6,174 bases of DNA from Deinococcus sedimenti (lineage in GTDB: Bacteria; Deinococcota; Deinococci; Deinococcales; Deinococcaceae), in the NCBI RefSeq assembly GCF_014648135.1, contig NZ_BMQN01000040.1, positions 1 through 6,174 of the forward strand, in the 5' to 3' direction. The notes below the pieces were generated by a model that saw only the letters and a list, made by a program, of their open reading frames with translations, did no database searches and was not told the DNA's origin. The translations under genes and the position numbers were made by a program. The number at the start of each line of letters is the position of its first letter. Position 1 is the first letter of the stretch. Below, one piece after another: positions 1 through 5,662 of this stretch.

Positions 1-66
1 TGTGACTTGATCCACCTGTTGGTGGCGTCCCAGACGAAATCGCCGGAAAGTGTCGGGTACTGAGGC

Positions 67-72
67 TATACT
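67..72 (+). promoter_or_regulatory. Candidate -10 box for the first gene
   Basis: TATACT matches the sigma-70 -10 consensus at five of six positions and lies 10 nt before the ATG at 83. A transcript from it would start about 3-4 nt before that ATG, so the mRNA would be almost leaderless. No good -35 box is seen at the right distance. The call rests on one hexamer only. Confidence 0.35.
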
Positions 73-82
73 CCCTGCGAAA

Positions 83-586
83 ATGACGTCAGATAAGCCC
101 TTTGGTTTTTCAAAGGAATCGCTGCACAAGTTCCTGTATCAAGAGGCAAGGCGCAGAACGTATGACCTTGAGTACTTTCATTGGAGCTGGGGTGAGTCGA
201 GTTTCCTGGTACAAGAAGAGGAGCTCGAGATCTACATTGGGGCTAAACGAAAGTATAACAGCATCATTCATTTTTACTGCAGAACTGTTCTGCACATGCT
301 GGGATATGGCCGAGATAATCAGGACTCTTCCAATCCAACCCTACAAGTACCTAAGGAAGAGCTACAGCATTGGCTTTCACACTATGCCCCATCATCAGTC
401 GAAGTCATTCAAGAATCTCGCTACAACGAAGTGACTCATCGTGTCCACGTGGCTCTTCCCTCGAAAGATGTCGTAGGCGATTTCCAGTCAGCTCTGACAA
501 TTGGACCATGTGATTGGGAGTCTACAGTCGTGCTTGTCCAATTCGAGCACAGTTACATGTTGGTGGATCTCGCAAACCTCGCTTGA
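83..586 (+). CDS. Hypothetical protein, 167 aa, possible accessory/immunity gene
   Basis: I do not recognise this protein. It is soluble-looking, with no signal peptide or membrane span, and is rich in aromatic and charged residues near the N-terminus (YFHWSWGESSF, then EEELEIYIGAKRKY). The second half alternates hydrophobic strands (VTHRVHVALP, STVVLVQF, YMLVDLANLA), which suggests a small alpha/beta fold. Two starts are possible: GTG at 50, which has GGAAAG directly against it and so no usable ribosome-binding spacing, and ATG at 83, which has a TATACT box 10 nt upstream. I prefer 83. Codon use is visibly less GC-rich than in the genes downstream, which suggests recent transfer. It is followed by a barstar-like gene and other immunity-type genes, so an immunity role is possible by context only. 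The reading frame is intact and ends in TGA. Confidence 0.6.
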   Translation: MTSDKPFGFSKESLHKFLYQEARRRTYDLEYFHWSWGESSFLVQEEELEIYIGAKRKYNSIIHFYCRTVLHMLGYGRDNQDSSNPTLQVPKEELQHWLSHYAPSSVEVIQESRYNEVTHRVHVALPSKDVVGDFQSALTIGPCDWESTVVLVQFEHSYMLVDLANLA

Positions 587-684
587 CTTCTCCGCCGCGT
601 TCATCTGCTTTCGATCTCTGCGTCAGCTGGAGGGATGCGCCTGCGGGTGCGTCATCTGACGTCGTGTGATACTCAGTCGCGCAG

Positions 685-1119
685 ATGCGCCTTGATGATC
701 TCGTGACGTTCACCGACACCCCGGACCTGATGGACCGACCCGATCAGGTGGTCGTGACGATCCCGAAACAGGTCGCGACGCTCGCTGAACTGTACGCCTT
801 CTATGGCGAGGTGCTCGGAAGAGAACGGTACTTCGGGCGCAACAGCGCCGCCTTCGTCGATTGCTTGACGGACCCTGAGCGGCACGCCACGAGCTGGCAG
901 GACATCGTCCTCTGGCACCCGAGCTTGCCTCGCCTGGGAAAGCGCGCCGTGAGTCAGTACTTCGGGGATCTCCTCTTTGCGGTGAGGCGCGTTCACGAGA
1001 TACGCGGTCGTTCACCGTCGTTCCCCTTACGGATTCGGGTGGTCTTCCGGGTTGGCGCGCGTCGACAGCTGGTGCGCTGGAGCCGAAGTGAGTTGAGGTG
1101 GATGGGGATTGATCACTGA
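685..1119 (+). CDS. Barstar-like (barnase inhibitor family) protein
   Basis: The 144-residue protein carries a barstar-type domain at about residues 22-122. It opens with a strand (VVVTIP), followed by the helix TLAELYAFYGEVLG and the family hallmark YFGRNSAAFVDCLTD (residues 49-63), which aligns with YYGENLDALWDCLT of classical barstar. Barstar proteins bind and block secreted RNases of the barnase type in the cytoplasm. The main contact aspartate (barstar D39) is kept as D59, but the second contact (D35) is Ala here and the neighbouring Trp is Val, so the target may differ. A basic tail (about 125-140) follows the domain. ATG 685 is the only sensible start, because an in-frame TGA lies at 667-669; no Shine-Dalgarno is visible. 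The 98 nt upstream hold no other gene, and no barnase-like gene is near. It could also be a stand-alone regulator of the barstar fold. Confidence 0.8.
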   Translation: MRLDDLVTFTDTPDLMDRPDQVVVTIPKQVATLAELYAFYGEVLGRERYFGRNSAAFVDCLTDPERHATSWQDIVLWHPSLPRLGKRAVSQYFGDLLFAVRRVHEIRGRSPSFPLRIRVVFRVGARRQLVRWSRSELRWMGIDH

Positions 1120-1152
1120 GCCGGCCCAGGGCGTGAGCCGCGAACCAAGGGC

Positions 1153-2022
1153 TTAACGCCTGGCCAGCAGTTGAGTCAGGAGCGGTTGGTAGAGCCCCGT
1201 CCCGAGTAAGCCCTCACGCCACCGCACCGGAATCCCCTTCAGCCCAACCTGGAGACCAGCGATCCCACCGGCCAGGCAAGCCGTCGTGTCCGTGTCCTGC
1301 CCCAGGGCAACTGCGAACTTCACGGCGGCTTCAAAGCCGTCCTGCTCGCAGGCTTGACGGGCGGAAAAGAGGGCCTCCACGACGTAGCCCCTGCCGCGGC
1401 ATTGGTGAGCATCATCGGGGCGAATAAAGAAGTCCAGCTCCGCCCGCTCCGGGGTCGCCTCACCGTACAGCGCGCGTAACGTGGCGACGGCCCAGTCGAA
1501 CGGCTGTGCCCTGTCCTGCAGGATACCCCGGGCCCACAGGCCATACAGGGCGCAGCAGAGTTGCGCCCGGAGATGAGCGTGAGTGACCCTGGATTGGTGC
1601 TGCGCGTCTCTGACGAGATCCGCGTCACTCCCCTGATGCCACAGGGCCAGCGGCAGGACGCGCATCAGTGACCCGTTGCCATTGGCGTACTCGCCCCCTG
1701 CGCCGGCTTCCAGTGGTGGGACACCCCGCTTCAACTGCCCGATGGCCCTAGCGGTCTGAACGCCGACGTCGAAGACGCTATCCACAGCCATGAAGCCGTC
1801 GTCGTACCAGCGCATCAACCCACCGGCAAAGTGGTGCGCATCAAACTGCCCACACGTCAGCAGGGAGTGCAGGAGGACCAGGGCCTGCGCGCCGTCGTCC
1901 GACCACGTGCCGGGCGGTACGCCGGCATGGGAGCGCTCGAAGCCCGCTGGGGGTTCAAATTCGATCTCGCTGGACGTGGGCAGCTCACTGGGATCATGGA
2001 GAACCCTGACCGGACTCGAAAA
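1153..2022 (-). pseudogene. ADP-ribosylglycohydrolase, 5'-truncated
   Basis: The open frame encodes an ADP-ribosylglycohydrolase (DraG/ARH type), a metal-dependent enzyme that removes ADP-ribose from modified targets. Two metal-site motifs are visible: WSDDG at codons 40-44 (bases 1904-1891) and GQDTDTT at codons 241-247. Other family blocks are ANGNGSLMRVLPLAL and the glycine-rich CLAGGIAGLQVG near the end. The frame is open from a TAG at 2025-2023 to the TAA at 1153-1155, but holds no ATG, GTG or TTG before the TTG at 1818, 68 codons in. Starting there would remove the first Asp pair and half of the metal site. The usual N-terminal GDALG block is also missing upstream. I read it as a 5'-broken gene, not a functional enzyme. 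It lies 84 nt downstream of the Imm49-like gene on the same strand and could once have been co-transcribed with it as protection against ADP-ribosylating toxins (inference). Confidence 0.75.
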
Positions 2023-2106
2023 CTACGCAGCAGATTGGGAAGAAAGCGTCCCGGACGTGCCCGATTCGGCCGTTACCAGATTAGGAACGAGAGACCGGGT
2101 GGCTAC

Positions 2107-2952
2107 TTACAGCAGGGCGTGCGGCAAATAAGGGGACTGCACGGTGACGCTCATGCCCCGTCGCTTCGCCAGGGCCGACAGTCCCAGTGCTGGCAGGCAC
2201 AGCCACGCCTCCGGGCCGTTGCGCCGCGTTTCACCCTCGCGGTAGAACTTCACGTGACTGGCCAGGGCCAGTTCGACTTCCTGATTGAAGCCCGCTTCGT
2301 CCCTCAGGGCCAGCTTCGCCATCATTCCGCATTCGTGCATGGCAATGAAAGCCGCGAATTCCTGGCTGTCCCCGGGCAGGTGATCCATGGCTTCCGGCGT
2401 CTCCAGAATCTTCTCGGGCGCGTCCGGCGCGTCACGGTAGAGCGCTTTGGCTGCCTCCACCTGCAAGTAACGGTAGGCTGGAGATTTGGTGCTGGACGCC
2501 TGCAACACTTCGTATCTGATGTTCAGCAGAACGGTTTCGATCAGGGCCGGTTGCCACCACATCAGCGTGAGGTAAAACGCCCGTAACCAGCGATCCGGAT
2601 GCGCGGTACTGTTCGGCCCCACCGTCAGGCGGAAGAAGCTGTCTGCGCGGGGTGGAATCAATACTTCAATTTCCCTGGAACCCTCCGGGTAGTTGGCCAG
2701 TTCCAGGGAGTAACTTTCGGCGTGGGCCGCTATCCCTAGGAATTTGGCTGCTTCATCGCTTCCTGCCTCTCCCTTCAGTGCCAACAGGCCCAGCGATTCG
2801 AGCGCGCGGCTGCCGAGTGATGTCAGAGAAAAGTCCTGTGCCGTGACACGGCTGGCGAGAATTTTGGCCAACATTTCGGAATGACGCGTAAGATTGCGAT
2901 CAAGCTCTTCAAAAACAAATGCATCAGGCATTTCGATTCTACTTTCCAACAT
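2107..2952 (-). CDS. Imm49 family immunity protein
   Basis: The 281-residue, mostly alpha-helical protein resembles the Imm49 family, predicted immunity proteins of bacterial polymorphic toxin systems. Visible family features are the middle block WLRAFYLTLMWW (122-133), the AYRYLQVEAAKALYRD helix (159-174), and the C-terminal run from MAKLALRDEAGFN (211-223) through HVKFY and PEAWLCLPALGLSALAKRRG to the typical ending VQSPYLPHALL. There is no signal peptide, so it acts in the cytoplasm. The ATG at 2952 is preceded by AGGAG with a 10-nt gap; an in-frame ATG seven codons in is a weaker alternative. The upstream 80 bp is AT-rich and holds a convincing -10 box. No toxin gene is adjacent: the downstream neighbour is a broken ADP-ribosylglycohydrolase and the upstream neighbour is an insertion sequence. 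The frame is intact, so it is probably functional as an orphan immunity gene. The toxin it blocks cannot be told from the sequence. Confidence 0.82.
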   Translation of the reverse strand: MLESRIEMPDAFVFEELDRNLTRHSEMLAKILASRVTAQDFSLTSLGSRALESLGLLALKGEAGSDEAAKFLGIAAHAESYSLELANYPEGSREIEVLIPPRADSFFRLTVGPNSTAHPDRWLRAFYLTLMWWQPALIETVLLNIRYEVLQASSTKSPAYRYLQVEAAKALYRDAPDAPEKILETPEAMDHLPGDSQEFAAFIAMHECGMMAKLALRDEAGFNQEVELALASHVKFYREGETRRNGPEAWLCLPALGLSALAKRRGMSVTVQSPYLPHALL

Positions 2953-2962
2953 ATTTCATTGA

Positions 2963-2967
2963 CTCCT
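2963..2967 (-). promoter_or_regulatory. Ribosome-binding site of the Imm49-like gene
   Basis: AGGAG on the minus strand ends 10 nt before the ATG at 2952-2950. The spacing is slightly long, but it supports this ATG over the internal one. Confidence 0.6.
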
Positions 2968-3007
2968 ATGTGTTCACTGAAATAAAGAATTTGAATCGGA
3001 TTATCTG

Positions 3008-3035
3008 ATTATAAAAGGAGTAATTTTAATATCGA
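3008..3035 (-). promoter_or_regulatory. Putative promoter of the Imm49-like gene
   Basis: On the minus strand a perfect -10 box TATAAT (3013-3008) is preceded, after a 16-nt spacer, by TCGATA (3035-3030), which matches four of six bases of the -35 consensus. Predicted transcription would start near base 3001, giving a leader of about 50 nt that contains the AGGAG. The -35 hexamer overlaps the target duplication of the neighbouring insertion sequence, so the element stops just short of destroying the promoter. Confidence 0.5.
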
Positions 3036-3040
3036 GTGCC
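3031..3040. repeat. Left target-site duplication (10 bp)
   Basis: ATCGAGTGCC directly abuts the left end of the insertion sequence and is repeated exactly at 4313-4322. A 10-bp duplication fits the size range known for IS4-family elements. Confidence 0.95.
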
Positions 3041-3066
3041 CTGACGGCCTGACAGAAAGTATGAGA
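3041..3066 (+). repeat. Left terminal inverted repeat (IRL) of the IS4 element
   Basis: These 26 bp match the reverse complement of 4287-4312 at 22 positions: the first 14 bp are identical, then mismatches fall at positions 15 and 17-19, then TATGAGA is shared. Confidence 0.92.
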
Positions 3067-3068
3067 AA

Positions 3069-3126
3069 ACGTCCCCGATAGGGGAAAATTTCTGTTTATG
3101 ACGACAAAAATAGTCTTCGGGGACGT
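3069..3126 (+). promoter_or_regulatory. Hairpins around the transposase start
   Basis: TCCCC (3072-3076) can pair with GGGGA (3081-3085) across a GATA loop, hiding the only Shine-Dalgarno-like bases before the transposase ATG at 3098. The same left arm, extended to ACGTCCCC (3069-3076), is also perfectly complementary to GGGGACGT (3119-3126) inside the gene, so a larger fold would enclose the start codon. Many insertion sequences use such folds to stop translation of read-through mRNA. That role is inferred here. Confidence 0.4.
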
Positions 3127-4294
3127 GCCCCGACTCTACCAGAATGTCCGGCCCTTCCTCAGCGCCCTCTCCTGGAACGATGTCCGCAATGCGGACACCT
3201 GTGCCTGGCTCGTCGCAGGGTGCTTGGAAAGCCGAATCTGCTCCATCCCCGCGTGGGTGAGCGGGCGAATCTCAAAAGCGCAGTTCGCGCAAAGCCGAGA
3301 GATTCAGGGCCGCAGGTTTCTGGAGAACCCGAAGGTTGATCCCTTCGAGATCTATGCGCCGCTCGTCTTCCAAGCCCTTCGTCACTGGGGCGAGCACCAG
3401 GCGGTGCTCGCTCTGGACACCAGTATGCTCTTTGGGAAGTTCTGCCTGATTCGCTTTGCTGTCACGTTCAGGGGACGATCCCTTCCACTGCATCAGGAAG
3501 TCATCCAGCACGAGAGCGCCCAGGTTTCGACCCGACAACTTCTCCCTGTGCTCGCCCGTGTCAAAGGCCTCCTCGATGCGTTGGGCATCCATGACGTTCG
3601 GCTCCTTGCTGATCGAGGTTTTTGTGACACTGAACTCATGGATTGGCTCTGGGCCTGCAAATGGCACTACCGCATCCGTATCAAGTCGAATCTGATCCTC
3701 GCTGACCTGCAAGGTCAGCGCCTGTGCAAGCTCAACGACATTCGACTCCGCCCCAGGGAAACACGCTGTTTCCACAACGTCGCCATCACCGGGCAGGCGT
3801 TTGGCCCAGTCCATGTCGCGGTCGCTCGACCCACAGACGTTCAGGAACAGTGGCAGGTCGTGAGCAGCGAGCCGACAGACCTGGAAACGTTCGCTGAGTA
3901 CGGCGAACGCTTCCAAATCGAAGAGGGCTTCCTGGACGATAAAAGTGGTCTCCACGGGCTGGAATCCTCGAAGCTCCGTGATGTCACGAGCCTGAACAGG
4001 CTCGTCATGGTTCTGGCGCTGGCCACGCTCTTTCTCGTCACCAAGGGTGTACAGATCGTCACGGAAGGGAAACGGCGAATGGTCGACGCGCATTGGCAAC
4101 GTGGGCTGAGTTATCTCAAGATTGGGGAACGGGCCATGCGCTGGGCACTCAGTCGCGGCCTCGAAGTGTTTACCCACCTGGCACTGCCAGGTGGGCCAGA
4201 TCCAGAACCTCTGGGCAAACGGAAGAAGAAATGCTCTGACCCCATCACGTTGCTGGAAGTCGGCTGGACGCTGGTTTTACGCCCTCTCTCATAA
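3098..4294 (+). CDS. IS4-family DDE transposase
   Basis: The 398-residue protein catalyses cut-and-paste movement of the surrounding element. The RNase H-like core shows the first catalytic Asp in LALDTS (D107), the second in LLADRGF (D172), and Glu E275. E275 sits in the IS4 signature Y268-R271-E275-K282, with exactly the expected spacing ([15 protein letters not shown]). An insertion of beta-strands between D172 and E275 (about 190-262) is normal for the family. The N-terminal 95 residues would bind the terminal repeats, and a basic GKRKKK patch lies at 373-378. The ATG at 3098 has only a weak GGGGA site about 12 nt upstream, itself in a hairpin, which suits low expression. The gene ends 18 bp before the right end of the element. 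All catalytic residues are present, so it is probably active. Confidence 0.95.
   Translation: MTTKIVFGDVPRLYQNVRPFLSALSWNDVRNADTCAWLVAGCLESRICSIPAWVSGRISKAQFAQSREIQGRRFLENPKVDPFEIYAPLVFQALRHWGEHQAVLALDTSMLFGKFCLIRFAVTFRGRSLPLHQEVIQHESAQVSTRQLLPVLARVKGLLDALGIHDVRLLADRGFCDTELMDWLWACKWHYRIRIKSNLILADLQGQRLCKLNDIRLRPRETRCFHNVAITGQAFGPVHVAVARPTDVQEQWQVVSSEPTDLETFAEYGERFQIEEGFLDDKSGLHGLESSKLRDVTSLNRLVMVLALATLFLVTKGVQIVTEGKRRMVDAHWQRGLSYLKIGERAMRWALSRGLEVFTHLALPGGPDPEPLGKRKKKCSDPITLLEVGWTLVLRPLS
3700..3720. repeat. Perfect 9-bp hairpin inside the transposase gene
   Basis: CGCTGACCT (3700-3708) is followed by a 3-nt loop and its exact reverse complement AGGTCAGCG (3712-3720). It encodes LADLQGQRL between the second Asp and the Glu. 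There is no T-run, so it is not a classical terminator. Confidence 0.6.
4173..4195. repeat. Perfect 10-bp hairpin inside the transposase gene
   Basis: CCCACCTGGC (4173-4182), loop ACT, and GCCAGGTGGG (4186-4195) form a perfect stem in the last third of the transposase gene, over the codons for THLALPGG. No T-run follows. Confidence 0.6.
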
Positions 4295-4312
4295 AGTTTG
4301 TCAGGCCGTCAG
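4287..4312 (-). repeat. Right terminal inverted repeat (IRR) of the IS4 element
   Basis: It is the partner of 3041-3066, with the outer 14 bp identical. The transposase stop codon lies just inside, at 4292-4294, overlapping this repeat. Confidence 0.92.
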
Positions 4313-4322
4313 ATCGAGTGCC
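4313..4322. repeat. Right target-site duplication (10 bp)
   Basis: ATCGAGTGCC follows the last base of the right inverted repeat and is identical to 3031-3040. It forms the first three codons of the right-hand coding remnant. Confidence 0.95.
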
Positions 4323-4618
4323 TCACCGCCTGGGTCACCACCCCCACCGCCACGCCCACCCAGAAACAGGCACTCACCGAAGTCGCCCGCGCCTACCTGC
4401 GCGGCTGCAACGTCCAGGCCACCCCCGCGCAACTCGCCCTCCTGAACACCCTCGACCGCTGGGAAGACGGCGGCTGGCACGAGAAGACCCTGGATGGTGT
4501 CACGGTCGGCTGGGCAGACGGCAACGGCTTTGGCTTCCGCGATGAAGCCGAACGCCTCAAACACCGGACTGGTCTCAGCCTCCAGTGGCCTCTCCAGGCC
4601 AGCCGCTGTCAGTTCTGA
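4313..4618 (+). pseudogene. Hypothetical protein remnant cut off from its start by the IS
   Basis: The frame beginning ATC GAG TGC CTC encodes about 101 residues (ECLTAWVTTPTATPTQ near the start, LLNTLDRWEDGGW in the middle, GVTVGWADGNGFGFRDEAE later) and stops at TGA 4616-4618. Third positions are overwhelmingly G or C and the sequence is protein-like, so this is real coding DNA; I do not recognise the family. No ATG, GTG or TTG in this frame lies in the remnant. The nearest is a TTG at 4298 inside the right inverted repeat, with no good ribosome-binding site. Removing the element and one duplication joins the frame to AT-rich DNA with AAAGGAG at 3014-3020, but still gives only ATC, 10 nt after that site. 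Either the true start was lost before insertion, or an ATG mutated to ATC. Translation in the present state is doubtful. Confidence 0.6.
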
Positions 4619-4633
4619 GCGACCCTGCACAAT

Positions 4634-4641
4634 AGGGAAGG
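4634..4641 (+). promoter_or_regulatory. Ribosome-binding site before the decayed membrane-protein gene
   Basis: AGGGAAGG lies 8 nt before the ATG at 4650. This is good spacing and stronger than most starts in the window, which suggests that the damaged gene behind it was once well translated. Confidence 0.5.
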
Positions 4642-4649
4642 TGTCAGCC

Positions 4650-4929
4650 ATGAGTGACGGCCAGGTGCACCCGCGGCGCGTCTATCCCTTCGTGCGGCAC
4701 CAACCGTGAGCGGCCCACCCGCAGCGCCCCCCGGGTACAGCGAGAGTACAGACCTGCTCGTGTCCTAGGGCCCGGCCCTCCCAGGGCAGGTCTTCGCCCT
4801 GGCGTGCGGGCTGGTGTTCCTGGCGTTCCTCTTCCGCTGCACTCCCTGGCCCGCTGGACCCTCACCACGCTCGGCACCCTCACCCTGATCGGCGCCGGCC
4901 TCCTCTGGCTCAACCTCCGGCGAACCTGA
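4650..4929 (+). pseudogene. Decayed small two-span membrane protein (copy 1)
   Basis: From ATG 4650, which has a good ribosome-binding site, translation gives only 19 residues before TGA at 4707-4709. A GTG at 4706 overlaps that stop and opens VSGPPAAPPGY, but hits TAG at 4766-4768. The same frame then encodes a clear hydrophobic span (VFALACGLVFLAFLFR, about 4790-4837). At about base 4849 the frame must shift by one base to continue into [26 protein letters not shown], stopping at 4927-4929 with a second span. Comparison with the related copy at 5663 shows one G missing here (TGGCCCGC against TGGGCCCGC), so this copy carries a frameshift and an in-frame stop. The intact form would be a small integral membrane protein with two spans and basic ends. 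Function unknown. Confidence 0.6.
4848..4876 (+). repeat. 29-bp direct repeat, copy 1
   Basis: These 29 bases (start GGCCCGCTGG, end ACGCTCGGCA) recur exactly at 5785-5813. The match runs through the membrane-protein coding sequence and ends abruptly on both sides. Confidence 0.9.
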
Positions 4930-4935
4930 GCGCCA

Positions 4936-5496
4936 TCACATCTCATCCACGTCATAGCCCCACGCGAGCAACTCCTCGGGCGTCGGGGCGCGCTCGTCCA
5001 TCAGCACCACGCGCCCCCCTTCCACCCGCGCGTGCACGAACAGCTCATTGCCCGGCTCGATACCCCACAACTCGAACGTCAGGTCCGGCCACAGCGCCCC
5101 CACCGTCTCCAGCCACGGCACCGGCGCCGACCAGGCCGACGAGAACGACACCGTCAACACGCCCGGCTCCGCCACGACCTCCACGTCCGCCGCGTCCCGA
5201 CTGGACCCCCAGTGCATCGTCTGCCACGCCGCCCCATCCAGCGGTACGCCCGGCAGGGGATCCACACCACCCGCCTGCAGGCTCACCACCCTCTGCAGGT
5301 CCCCCAGACCACCCGCGTGGTAACCCCGGGCCACCACCTCAGGCGGGACGGGCACCTGCGCGGCGAAACTCAGCGACTGCGCGGCCACCGGGCCCCGGTC
5401 GTACGTGGGGGCGACGCCCCGTTGTGCGGCACGCCACGCACCCAGCGCGTCATCCGCGCCCGTCACCACCAGTCTGTTCTGGCACCAGTTCGTCAT
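4936..5496 (-). CDS. Api92-like / DUF1281-type protein
   Basis: The 186-residue protein begins MTNWCQNRLVVTG, the hallmark N-terminus of Api92-like (YubB/DUF1281-type) proteins, which have a ferredoxin-like fold and occur mostly on plasmids and in phages. Further family blocks are the Trp-Gly segment MHWGSSRDAADVEV (94-107) and the strand-loop-helix FSSAWSAPVPWLETVGALWPDL (118-139) leading to FELWGIEPGNE. The residues between 20 and 90 vary between family members. There is no signal peptide or membrane span. The ATG at 5496 is preceded by a strong G-rich ribosome-binding site (GGGGGGTGAG), which fixes the start. The gene lies antisense between two copies of a small-membrane-protein gene, facing away from the 36-residue peptide gene. 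The biological role of the family is not known. It suggests plasmid or prophage ancestry for this side of the window. Confidence 0.82.
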   Translation of the reverse strand: MTNWCQNRLVVTGADDALGAWRAAQRGVAPTYDRGPVAAQSLSFAAQVPVPPEVVARGYHAGGLGDLQRVVSLQAGGVDPLPGVPLDGAAWQTMHWGSSRDAADVEVVAEPGVLTVSFSSAWSAPVPWLETVGALWPDLTFELWGIEPGNELFVHARVEGGRVVLMDERAPTPEELLAWGYDVDEM

Positions 5497-5536
5497 CTCA
5501 CCCCCCTATACGCGCACTCAGGACACGCGCGTTCCC

Positions 5537-5542
5537 TACACT
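5537..5542 (+). promoter_or_regulatory. Candidate -10 box giving a leaderless transcript
   Basis: TACACT fits the TANNNT rule and ends 6 nt before the ATG at 5549, so transcription would start at or next to the start codon. This placement is typical of leaderless genes in Deinococcus. No clear -35 box is present, and the only Shine-Dalgarno-like bases (CCAGG) are too close to the ATG. Confidence 0.45.
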
Positions 5543-5548
5543 CCAGGC

Positions 5549-5659
5549 ATGCCCGAATCACCCCACCGCACACCCCGGTTCCGTCCCCCCTGGTGGCAGG
5601 TCATCCTGGTGATCTTCATCGTGATCCTGTGGGCGATCTCCCTCTGGCCCAACGGATAA
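5549..5659 (+). CDS. Small single-span membrane peptide, 36 aa
   Basis: The peptide has a proline- and arginine-rich N-terminus (MPESPHRTPRFRPP) followed by one strong hydrophobic span, WWQVILVIFIVILWAISLW (about residues 15-33), and a two-residue tail after a Pro. The positive N-terminus predicts an N-in orientation. It lies 52 bp from the divergent Api92-like gene, and its stop is only 3 nt before the next ATG (5663), so the two small membrane proteins are probably translated together. Size and layout resemble holin-like peptides, type I toxins or small stress membrane peptides, but nothing in the sequence decides among them. The coding call rests on the clean hydrophobic span, the start context and the tight downstream linkage. 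Confidence 0.55.
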   Translation: MPESPHRTPRFRPPWWQVILVIFIVILWAISLWPNG

Positions 5660-5662
5660 GCC

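Larger units (their letters stand above)
3041..4312 (+). mobile_element. Complete IS4-family insertion sequence, 1272 bp
   Basis: The element begins CTGACGGCCTGACA and ends with the exact reverse complement of those 14 bases. Over 26 bp the two ends match at 22 positions. Perfect 10-bp direct repeats flank it, and a single full-length transposase gene fills it, 57 bp from the left end and 18 bp from the right end. Everything points to an intact and fairly recent insertion. The element name cannot be told without a database comparison. Confidence 0.95.

Noticed and set aside
665..673. TGT + GATACT as an extended -10 promoter for the barstar-like gene
   Set aside because: Only four of six bases match and no -35 box is present at 15-18 nt, so I did not list it as a feature.
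1831..2586. Long plus-strand open frame (251 codons)
   Set aside because: It lies opposite the ADP-ribosylglycohydrolase remnant and the Imm49-like gene, both of which show family motifs. Its product is low-complexity, rich in Arg, Gln and Gly, as expected of a GC-rich antisense shadow.
3016..3038. GTG at 3036-3038 as a start after AGGAG
   Set aside because: It opens the frame rich in His, Arg and Pro beside the remnant, not the frame with coding-like third positions, so the apparent start is a chance match.
3272..4177. Antisense open frame (301 codons) in the insertion sequence
   Set aside because: It is the exact complement of the catalytically complete transposase and shows no recognisable motif.
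4781..4802. Hairpin CCAGGGC/GCCCTGG as a terminator
   Set aside because: The stem is 7 bp and no T-run follows. It also falls inside the decayed membrane-protein sequence, where GC-rich chance pairing is likely.
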